In this document: positions 25,701-32,960 of the stretch, one piece after another
How positions within the stretch are numbered: position 1 is the first letter of the stretch
Layout of the letters: each line of letters starts with the position of its first letter
Assembly: GCA_964036045.1 (NCBI GenBank)
Contig: OZ038378.1
Coordinates: 176,536,341-176,600,340 of the forward strand
DNA from: Eutreptiella sp. 'Long Island Sound 2002'
Taxonomy: Eukaryota; Euglenozoa; Euglenophyceae; Eutreptiales; Eutreptiaceae
Length of the DNA stretch: 64,000 nt
Reading direction: 5' to 3'
Notes under the pieces: model-generated
Databases searched by the model: none
What the model saw: only the letters and a program-made list of their open reading frames with translations
Told to the model about the DNA's origin: nothing
Position numbers and translations under genes: made by a program

Positions 25701-26835
25701 TGCAGTACCCTCTAAATTGGAGGAAGTGGTTCCGAAAAAAACTCAAATACTTGCACCGTGCGTGCACCGTGCCTGGTACTCCCTCTAATACTCTGGCGCT
25801 CATGCGCTGGCACATGTGTATGAAAATTTCTGGGAGACCGGTCTCCCGAACCACACCCTATAACCAGGGGCCAGGATTTCAATAAGGCCCCAGTGCGCTC
25901 ATACACAGGGGCAAGGATTATAATGAGCCCCCACTGCGCTCACGCGCAGGGGCCAAGATTTCAATGAGGCCCCAGTGCGCTCATGCACAGAGGCTAGGCT
26001 TTCAATGGTGCCCCAGTGCGCTCATGCACAGGGGCCATGAGTTCACTGAGGCCCCACTGCGCTCATGCACAGGGGCCATGAGTTCACTAAGGCCCCAGTG
26101 CGCTCATGCACAAGAGCCAGGATTTCAATGAGGCCCCAGTGCGCTCATGCACAGGCGATATGAGTTCAATGAGGCCCTACTTGCACTTGCACTTGCACTT
26201 GCACTTGCATCCCTGCTCTCACCCTTTTCGCCGATCCATCTGTGTAGACAGTTGTCCAGCCCTGAGACGACAGTTCCTCTAACTCTTTCATCAGTTCCTT
26301 CAACACCTTCTTATCCACCAGGGGCGGCTTGTAGGGCTTGTCAAGCCCGTGTTAGGGGGGTACCTTACGGCACACCCCATGCGGTGTTGCTGTCCCGATG
26401 GTTCCTGTTTGCCTGTACGCTTACACCAGTCACCAGTCGTACTGAAGATTTACTGGTTGTGTTGCGTCATGCACAGCCCTGCTAGTGTAGGATAGAAGTT
26501 CAACAAGTCCAGTTGCGCTGTCGCTGGTGTGCCCTGCCTTTGGTCCTTTCGGGTGTGTGCTGAACGCCCAGCTGGCGAGTGGAGGGTGCCTCTGGGTTGT
26601 GCATGGCCCACGTTTGGTGCAGTGCTCCCGTTGCTGATCATTGAAGGAGGTCAAACGAAGGTGAACGTTTCTTGCACCATAAAAAGTTTCCAATATAACG
26701 TGACAACTGTTCAGGTTTTCAGGATGGAGCATACTATTTTGTTGTGCGACCATCTCATTTTTGGGGTTGGGTACCTTCCATATCACGCGGCGACTACATT
26801 GTTTTAAGAACTTGAGGTGCGGTATCCGGCGGGGG

Positions 26836-26895
<60 letters not shown>

Positions 26896-26921
26896 GGTGG
26901 GTGGGTGGGTGGGTGGGTGGA

Positions 26922-27016
<95 letters not shown>

Positions 27017-27146
27017 TCTGTACTTTTAGAGGTGGATCCTTGGATCCTTGTGCAGCGCTGGGCTGGACGCCTCATTTGGCTCAGGTCTGCTGAGGCCTCT
27101 TTGTGACGTTGTTTCCCTCCCTTCTGCGGAATCAGAACCTCTGCAG

Positions 27147-27177
<31 letters not shown>

Positions 27178-27269
27178 GACACCCAATTCTTTCAAATCAT
27201 GCTCAACCTGCGAGGTTCAACAATGATGCGACCAAACCATGAGTTCTTGTGTTCTGTTGCCCTGTCGCC

Positions 27270-27319
<50 letters not shown>

Positions 27320-27962
27320 GCTGTGTCGGTGCTGCCCCCCAACCCCCCACACCCAAGTAGCGCGGACCCGGTCCCTTTGGCGCCCCTTAAGGGGAGGGGG
27401 GGGGGCACATCCATTTCAATTGAAGCAGAGCCATCATCAACTTGAACATCCATATGCTCAACAGTATTGAACACAGTGACGACCGTCCCTCAACCAGTGA
27501 CGACTTCCATCGACCGACCAACTCCCTGCGCCAGTGGATGGGCTCCGAGCCATGGTACGTCCGACACCGCCAACAACAATCGATGCAACAAGGTGGTGGA
27601 GAAGAGGACAAAGGTGAAGAACAAGAAGGAGAACAAGAAGCACTAAAAAGAGAAGAAGAAGAAGTAGAAGAAGGAAAGCCCGAAGAAGGAAAATCAGAAG
27701 AAGAAGAAGGAAACGGCCAACATCAGGACTGCCGGAGGCCATGAGGGCACGGTCCCGTGGGAATCCGGATCCCCACCCACAAGAATGTCAGCAAAACCTC
27801 AGGGAAAGCCTCAGGATCAGCATGTTCACAGCAAGAACCCGGGGAGGGGAGCGGATGCGGAGCATTTGCAGGGGCACATACCCACATGAAAGGCACTGCA
27901 ACCAGCGCTCCAATGATGCCGGCGACCATGACTGGGGACAGCTCTTCGGGGAAGGCAGACAT
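16732..27962 (-). CDS. CISD: CISD/mitoNEET-type CDGSH iron-sulfur protein (four small exons)
   Basis: Four phase-0 exons give a 103-residue protein: 27962-27882 (27 codons), 23541-23422 (40), 21701-21633 (23) and 16773-16732 (13 plus TGA). Donors read GTATGT, GTATGT and GTGCGT; acceptors end TGCAG, TGCAG and TCCAG. Exon 1 encodes a short acidic head and one hydrophobic membrane segment (about residues 10-26). Exon 2 carries [11 protein letters not shown], the conserved NEET stretch. Exon 3 holds the cluster-binding motif [16 protein letters not shown], whose 2Fe-2S ligands would be C70, C72, C81 and H85. Exon 4 is the invariant [13 protein letters not shown] end. Order, spacing and total length match animal CISD1 (about 108 residues), which sits in the outer mitochondrial membrane or ER facing the cytosol and acts in iron-sulfur and redox homeostasis. 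The introns are 4340, 1720 and 4859 nt and packed with repeats. The start ATG is the first in the exon; a further untranslated exon is possible. Confidence 0.9.
17113..18527. mobile_element. Tandem-repeat element A in CISD intron 3
   Basis: About 1.4 kb bounded by the 12-base inverted repeat CACCTCGCAGAG (17113-17124 and its complement at 18516-18527). Just inside the left end are GGTTGTTAGATCAAAGCC and a GTATATATGGGG stretch. The right part holds four tandem units of 194-200 bp (starting about 17745, 17939, 18139 and 18339), each with TACACAACCTGCTTATGCAG, ATCGAAGTTTTCGAAACTTG and a G-run whose length varies. It is homologous along its length to element B (19322-21112). Both are followed by a shared GACTTGCCGAAGGCAATAGA phrase, so the true end may lie slightly further out. 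It encodes nothing recognisable. Confidence 0.75.
18708..19127 (-). pseudogene. Zinc-finger fragment of a hAT/CGGBP1-like transposon protein
   Basis: From the ATG at 19127 the frame encodes an acidic, then basic leader ([10 protein letters not shown], a possible nuclear signal) leading towards DEPFEV. An in-frame TAA follows, and the same frame then continues with [20 protein letters not shown] and [10 protein letters not shown], a Cys2-His2 finger of the BED/CGGBP1 type that precedes hAT-family transposase domains. It ends at 18708, with no catalytic domain downstream. It sits between the twin elements A and B in CISD intron 3, so either the three pieces belonged to one larger element or the twins inserted around it. 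The assignment rests on the finger alone. Confidence 0.5.
19322..21112. mobile_element. Tandem-repeat element B in CISD intron 3
   Basis: Second, longer copy of element A in the same orientation, with the same 12-base terminal inverted repeat (19322-19333 and 21101-21112). It contains six tandem units of about 186-201 bp (starting near 19950, 20136, 20330, 20529, 20721 and 20922) instead of four. The lengths differ mainly by unit number and by the G-runs. An open frame at 19858-20520 simply reads through the units and has no independent support. Confidence 0.75.
21702..23421 (-). other. CISD intron 2 contents
   Basis: This 1720-nt intron contains C-run and G-run homopolymers (about 22185-22200 and 22228-22243), a CCAT tetranucleotide tract (22420-22453) and otherwise unique-looking DNA. 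Open frames here (for example 22384-23004 plus) have no recognisable content. No RNA gene seen. Confidence 0.6.
24118..24470 (-). repeat. Dispersed repeat R2 copy in CISD intron 1 (introner-like)
   Basis: Read on the minus strand it starts with CTTGTCCACACACCGCAACC and TGTGTTTCC, passes a GTTTTTGCAGTTCC block, GTGGTTTGTAGCTTTGTGCAG, ATTCCATGTGCTCTTG and GCATGCTGGCCTGTTG, and ends with another TTTCCAAACATGGTG / CCGTGCTTCCGCAC phrase. The same blocks in the same order occur in MAD1 intron 2 (37150-37475), also in the sense orientation. The two ends are direct repeats of each other (the GCGGAAACACGGGGT family). Non-coding. Confidence 0.75.
24950..25260 (-). pseudogene. RNase H C-terminal half of a retrotransposon
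   Basis: The frame encodes [20 protein letters not shown], then [20 protein letters not shown], and [17 protein letters not shown], matching RNase H in order: D-S-x-Y-V, W-x-x-x-W, L-W-E, W-V-x-x-H-x-x-x-x-G-N-E-x-A-D. One proline/serine change blurs the last motif. Sequence continuing leftward to about 24660 may be the degenerate C-terminal tail. The matching N-terminal half lies at 26205-26320, separated by a TIR element and a minisatellite. Located in CISD intron 1. Confidence 0.7.
25309..25785. mobile_element. Short TIR element inserted in the RNase H remnant
   Basis: The ends GAGGGAGTAC (25309-25318) and GTACTCCCTC (25776-25785) are inverted repeats. Subterminal sequences continue the symmetry loosely, with GCACCGTGC-type motifs followed by TATTTGA and ACTTCC on both sides. 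The interior carries three to four copies of a phrase like GGATGGTTGCTGTTATTTCTTGGTGG, and a GTGACAGTGACACC / GGAAGCC segment. Related but end-less copies of this interior are found at about 31340-31500 and 32600-32960. No coding capacity. Confidence 0.6.
25864..26177. repeat. 41-bp minisatellite
   Basis: About seven and a half copies of a 41-bp unit beginning GGCCCCAGTGCGCTCATGCA and ending in a GAGTTCAATGA-like phrase. It is followed directly by a short CACTTG hexamer tract (about 26180-26209). Lies in CISD intron 1 between the halves of an RNase H remnant. Confidence 0.85.
26205..26320 (-). pseudogene. RNase H N-terminal segment of a retrotransposon
   Basis: A minus-strand frame reads [20 protein letters not shown] then [14 protein letters not shown], the first beta-strand of RNase H with its catalytic Asp in Y-T-D-G-S. 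It is cut off where the CACTTG hexamer tract begins. With the downstream half at 24950-25260 it forms one broken RNase H domain in the same orientation. Confidence 0.6.
26838..27015. repeat. Compound GT / GGGT / GCGT microsatellite
   Basis: An uninterrupted alternating block: (GT)n, then (GGGT)n, a single GGATG, (GCGT)n and (GT)n again. The alternating purine-pyrimidine composition would favour left-handed DNA. Further (TG)n tracts lie at 27153-27179 and 27271-27316. All are in CISD intron 1, roughly 0.6-1 kb after the first donor site. Confidence 0.95.
27595..27720 (+). repeat. Purine-rich GAA/AGA tract
   Basis: An imperfect GAAGAA/AGAAGG tract on the plus strand, pyrimidine on the CISD sense strand. 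The open frame across it encodes only Glu/Lys low-complexity sequence. It lies between exon 1 of CISD and the GT microsatellites. Confidence 0.8.
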
Positions 27963-30123
27963 GTTGCAAGGTAAACGACTCTGCGGGGAATAGAAAGCGC
28001 AAACCTCAATGGCACGGATGCACGCCAACCACGGACATCAGCAAACCCCTCCCTCACTTTTGCAGGCCCAAGCCAAGCCTTGGGCTCATAGGGGACACGG
28101 CCCGATTTTCCTGCTTCATTGATAACAGATGGGTTTTTTTCCGAGAAACTGTGTTCATGAGCACACGCAGAAATCTCACAAAGAGATCCAGTACTCACAA
28201 AGCAGATACGGCTCTTGCATGACTGTATTGGCCTGGTGTAGTCATTGACCCCATGCAACCAGAAATGCCAGGATCCATTGCTCCATCCGTGCCAAAAGTA
28301 CCCAAAATGCCCAAGGGGCCTACATGCTTCACCTCTCCTGTGCCATTGCGGTTGTTGGATTCAAATGTTGGGGCTCCAGCGGGGAGAAATGGTTGGAGGC
28401 ACAAGGGGGGCTATTGTGGTAGACTGCAGTGGGGAGGGAGGGGGTTCAGCGCCGTTGTGCACTGCCAGAGGCTAACACAAACCGCACACACACAAACCGC
28501 GAGTGGGCCACCGCACGGACACAGGAGAGCGAAGGCCCACGCTGTGCACAAGGGGAAGCTGACCCACGCAATGGACTGCGGCCACCAGTAGGTAGGCCGC
28601 TACAGCCACACCAGAGGCTCAGATGTTGCCATCGTATTAGACGATTCACTGCGGTCACTAGCATGCGAGCTTCCACAGCCATGTGAGCGGGTCAAGGTCC
28701 ATATTGTGCAACGTGGCAGGCTGACACACACAATGGAAAAATGCGGAGAGCAGGAAGGCGGGATTGGTTGTGTTTGGGAAAAGATGTTGCATGAGGTGTG
28801 TTTGAACATGCTACTTATGATATGATCGCCCATGTGCTGGGCATATCACCTCTTTGGCAGTGCGACTTTATCCCCTTGTCTATGAATGAGGTTTGTGTGC
28901 ATGAAAGTGCACTGTTTGTTGTATTGGGCCTCTGGAAAATTGAAAGGTCCGGGGGGGGGGGGGGGGTTGAACCTCTTTTCCCGACTGCCCCCCCCTTGGG
29001 GCTCCAAAGGCAGACGGCCAATGGTGCCCCTTTTCTGTACCCCGCTGTAGGATGCAGGTGTTGATGCCAACTCTCCCCTGCAAGGCTGAAGGCTGCAGAG
29101 CAACAGCGTGAGAACAAAAAGCTCTTCAGTGACAGTTTCACGGGCACCTTTCGCTGTAACAAGATGTACACAGTGTACTGAGGCTTGAGGGCGGCAAGGC
29201 TAAACCTACATGGTAGTGGTGGTGTGTATGGGAATTGGCATGGGTGTTCGACGAGATGCATCGGGGTCGGCATGTGGGAGAGGTGTGCAGGGGGAAGGGG
29301 GATAGGAGTGCACGGAGACCTGCATGCTCAGGTATGCTGGCATACGCCGACAGCCCCAACAGCCTCACGTCACATGATCCATGTAAACCCTGTGCAACCC
29401 ACCTTGTCACGATGGTTGTTGGCGATATCCCGTGGGTTTGAACTGCTCCCCAGCCCCCACAACCCGGATCCTGGCATCACATGTATTCACACAGCCGAAA
29501 TGCCAAATTGTACCCATACAGGCAAACTGGCACATCCCACTCTTGTATGATACACTTGTTTGGAGTGCTCGTCAGACGAATCAACTGAGACACTTGTTCA
29601 CTGCAGAAGCACCCCCCTCGCCCCCCCCCCCCCAAATACACGGGGATAATCCCCTCCCATGGTACAAAATACCCAAAAAATAGGCCTGGGGCGGGCGGGT
29701 GGGGGGGGTTGGCATGATGCCTGGATGGATTGCTGTCTGAAGCTGGCGGCGCCTATTGGCCTCTCGCCACTTGCCCGTATCCTTTCCTCGAACCCTGTCC
29801 CTCCGTCGGTGGCAGTGCACATCGGCCTCTCACCACCGAGTGCCCTCCCTCACCCTGCCTGGCCCATCCATGCCCCCCCCTGCACACCATTCCTTTCCAT
29901 TGGCAGTTTGTGCCAACGGAGCCCCCAGACTGTCGCTGTTTCACTGCTCTGCGTCAGGTCCACACGGAGGAGGGCAACGGCCCTCGCCATTGCCCAGGTG
30001 CGTCCAAGCGGAACCCCCATACCGGCGGTGGCTGTTGGGGGGAAGGGGGGTTTTATCCCTACGACCGCTGCCCCGCACGGTCCCCCTTCCCCCCTCCCCT
30101 GGGGGCTGTCCTGCACCCAATAT
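27963..30123. other. Intergenic between CISD start and the oxygenase gene
   Basis: Contains the presumed CISD promoter region to the left. G/C homopolymers occur at 28951-28966 and 29620-29631. Open frames on either strand look like chance. No TATA box or RNA gene can be called with confidence. Confidence 0.4.
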
Positions 30124-31242
30124 TCACTTCTTGTTGTCCTGAAACTTTGCAGCAGCCACGGGCTCCCCTTCGCCTTCATCACTACTGTCCTCATCACTAA
30201 ACTCGTGGTCTGCTGCTTCCCGCACATACAACTGCTCCGCATCGAGTGCTTGCACGCAGAACGACTCACCGCACCTCACTTGCCCCCCCCCCTCCTGTGC
30301 TGCATCCGACCCATCAACAACCACAACTCGTGGCACCGTCAACACAACAGCAAACGTGCGGCCGCCCTGCGGAAACTGCAACTTCACGAAGGTACTTTCC
30401 CCTGGTCCAGGGACTGTGAAAGTGCGCAGGGGGTCCTCAGGTTCGCTACCCAAGCGCACGGGGCACGCTGCAGGAGGCACCGCCGGGGCGAGTCGCCGCC
30501 GCAATTTGCGTGAGGGATACTCTGCGTAAGCGGGTTTGTGGTTGATCCAGATGTTCACAAGGAGCGATATCCGCCGCGCGTCCTGCGCCGTGGGGCACAC
30601 GCTGCCGATGAGGGCTTCGCTCAGGTCTGCAGGGGCGCCATGCAGTAAGCGGCCGTCGAAGCATATGTGCTTGCCACGCCGTGGGGGCGAGACCTGAAGT
30701 GCGCTGACGGTCTGGGGGATGTGCTCCAGATCCTGGTATTGCTTCTGCACGCACACTGTGGTTACGACAGTGGGGGCCCCAATGTTGCTGAGGTACGTCA
30801 CGGTGCTCAGATGCGGGGGCACGTTAAGGCCATGTTCCTCCTTTGAGTAGTCCTTGTCCCAGTGGAATCCCACATCCGCGGTGTCCTCAATGCACAGTGT
30901 CCACCACTCAGCCCCAGAGCCCTTGGCATCAAAAGCAGGGTCCTTCTGGATATTGCATGTGTGAAAGCGGAAAATGTCGAGCACCACCTGCTCAATCAAA
31001 GAGGTTGGTGTGGCAGAAGCCGGCACCCAATAAGTATCCCCGCCACTGAGTTCATCATTCTCCTCTGCATCCCCAAGAGGCGTGGCTGAAAATGCGGCCG
31101 CGCAGCTGCTCACCAGCTGCTCTGTAATGCCCGCATCGCTGACGTCAATCGCATTTGTAAAAGAGCGGAAATTGGTGTTCAGGAGGCTCAGATCTACAGC
31201 ACCGCGCACAACGCGGCATTGGTCATCTTGGGGCAGCTCCAT
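30124..31242 (-). CDS. 2-oxoglutarate/Fe(II)-dependent dioxygenase-like protein
   Basis: Predicted 372 residues from the ATG at 31242. The middle of the protein shows the double-stranded beta-helix layout of 2OG-Fe(II) oxygenases: FHWDKDY supplies the HxD pair (about H127 and D129), STVTYLSNIGAPTVV the following strands, CFDGRLLHGAP the distal iron-binding His (about H201), and RRISLLVNIWIN the Arg expected to hold 2-oxoglutarate (about R223/R224). The C-terminal part adds an acidic tail rich in Glu/Asp/Ser. Substrate unknown; nothing points to protein, nucleic acid or small-molecule hydroxylation specifically. Just upstream, the sense strand reads a long pyrimidine tract ending TTTGCAG at about 31261, a good 3' splice site, so an untranslated or short coding exon probably lies further right. 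If that tract were translated instead, it would look like a signal peptide, but no ATG precedes it. Stop TGA. Confidence 0.75.
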   Translation of the reverse strand: MELPQDDQCRVVRGAVDLSLLNTNFRSFTNAIDVSDAGITEQLVSSCAAAFSATPLGDAEENDELSGGDTYWVPASATPTSLIEQVVLDIFRFHTCNIQKDPAFDAKGSGAEWWTLCIEDTADVGFHWDKDYSKEEHGLNVPPHLSTVTYLSNIGAPTVVTTVCVQKQYQDLEHIPQTVSALQVSPPRRGKHICFDGRLLHGAPADLSEALIGSVCPTAQDARRISLLVNIWINHKPAYAEYPSRKLRRRLAPAVPPAACPVRLGSEPEDPLRTFTVPGPGESTFVKLQFPQGGRTFAVVLTVPRVVVVDGSDAAQEGGGQVRCGESFCVQALDAEQLYVREAADHEFSDEDSSDEGEGEPVAAAKFQDNKK

Positions 31243-31334
31243 GGGGGCAGCTGGCCGGGCACTGCAAAGGCAGGAAAACAAATAGACACTCAGAAAATAC
31301 CCCCACCACCACAACCACTGTTAACGAGGGCTCC

Positions 31335-31500
31335 GTTGGACGTGTTTGGATGGATTCTGTTATTTCCTTGATATCTTTGGATAGATGCTGTTCCTTCCCA
31401 ACGGCCTCTAGATGGGTGCTGTTACTTCTTGGAGGAGTTTGGATGGATGCTGTTGAAGCCCTCTGGATGATGCTGTGTCATTTTGGAGGGCTTTGGATGC
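31335..31500. repeat. GGATGGATGCTGTTA minisatellite, degenerate
   Basis: About five diverged copies of a roughly 30-40-bp phrase centred on GGATGGATGCTGTTA and followed by TTCTTGGAGG. The phrase is shared with the element at 25309-25785 and with 32600-32810. Confidence 0.6.
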
Positions 31501-32164
31501 ATTGGAAACCCCACCTCAAAGTTTGGGGGGCTCCAAATCCCCAACCCCCCCCCCCCCCCCTGTACTTTTCAATTTTCCACCAACCTTCTTCGACAACAGG
31601 GTCAACCACCTCATGGCAGAGTGCCAAATATGGACATCCATCTTGTCAGAGTCAATGCTTTGTTTTTCCTTTGTTTGATATTTGTAGTTGCGCTATGGGG
31701 GGAATGTTTGCCCAGCGCGCGCCCGGCGTGCTACCTTTGTATTAAGTATCTCATCTCTAGCCCCAAGTTTATCCTCACCTTGGGAAGTCCCCCAAGTAGA
31801 CCGCACTAGACCGCAAACCTTCTGTGCAAGACACCTTGTATAAGCCAAAATATGAGAATTCAACAACACAAAATGTCACTCACACCACTTCCAACCACCA
31901 TCCTTGCCATAGTCATAAACTGGGTGCAAGGGATGGGCCAAATTCATAGACACGGCGAGAAGGTATTCCAAATTGTTTGGTGAGGTGGGGGCAAAAACAG
32001 GCACAAGTGGGGAATGGTCAAAAAGAGATGCCCGGCGCGCGCGCAGCACGCTAACGCTCCCCCATGGGCACAGCAGCAGCCATTGTGACAACTGAATGGC
32101 AAAAATGCAGTGCTGGTACCCAGGCTAGTACCTGCATGATGCACAGTGCATGCACTGTCAGGAT
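31501..32164. other. Intergenic, no gene seen
   Basis: A C-run (31547-31560) is followed by sequence with no recognisable coding or structural signal, apart from short palindromic GCGCGCGC-like stretches near 31715 and 32035. Confidence 0.4.
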
Positions 32165-32545
32165 TCCACGTTAGCCGCAGCCAAATTAGCTGTCCAGCCG
32201 CAGGGGCTGGGGAAGATGGGGAAAATGGGGGGAAATGGGGGGAAATGAGGGAAAACGTGGAAAATTGGGGGGGAATGGGGGGGATGGGGGGAAGGATGGG
32301 GGACAATGGAGAAAAATGGGGAATTGTGAGAAATTGTCAAAAGTACATTGTGGGAAATGTATTAGAAAGAATGTGTGAAATTGATCAGAGATAGGAGTAA
32401 AATCGGAGGAAAATGGGACAATTTGGACAACTTTCCCATTTTTTCCAGTCCCATATTCCCCATTTTTCCACAGCTTCGCCACCTTTCCTTCGGGTTCCTT
32501 TCATGAATTTTGCGAGCCGAACTAGCCCGCTGGAAAAATGGAAAA
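32165..32545 (+). repeat. Dispersed repeat family R1, copy 2
   Basis: Second copy of the repeat at 8325-8665, in the same orientation and block order: GCCGCAGCCAAATTAGC, GGGGAAAATGGGG purine repeats, AAAAGTAC, TGTGTGAAATTGA, CCCATTTTTTCC and GAGCCGAACTAGCCCGCTGG. Confidence 0.7.
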
Positions 32546-32599
32546 TTTTTGCCACAAACTTTGGGCAAATGGTCATTCTTGGGTCTTAAAATGTTGCAC

Positions 32600-32960
32600 T
32601 GTCGGGGCATTTGGGCTGCTTGCTTTCTGGAGGCTTTTTGTGGAGGCTTGGTTTTTTCTTGGAGGCTCCTGGATGCTTGCTGTTTAATCTTGAAATTTCT
32701 CTATGTTTGCTCGTTATTCCTAGATGCTTCGGGATGGATGCTGTTAATTCTTGGTGGTTTCTCGATGGTTGCTATTAATTCCTTGAGGCTTCTGGATGGT
32801 TGTCGCCAGACTCATTGCCCACATAACACCCACGTGCGGAAGGGGAGATACCGGTGGCAGGCACCCCTATCACCATTTGATTGGATGTTAGTGACGGTGA
32901 TGCCTGCAGGAAGCCATGAAAAGAACATTGTTGATGCTGGTCAAACCAATGGTCATACCT
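32600..32960. repeat. Degenerate relative of the 25.3-25.8 kb element
   Basis: Several GGATGGATGCTGTTAATTCTTGG-like phrases are followed by GTGACGGTGATGCC and GGAAGCCATGAAAAGAACAT, the same order as inside the element at 25309-25785. No intact inverted ends could be found. Confidence 0.55.

Noticed and set aside
25864-26177. Regular 41-bp repeats resembling a CRISPR array
   Set aside because: Units are contiguous with no unique spacers, and the context is a eukaryotic intron.
27442-27744. Glu/Lys-rich ORF
   Set aside because: Translation of a GAA/AGA simple repeat inside CISD intron 1.
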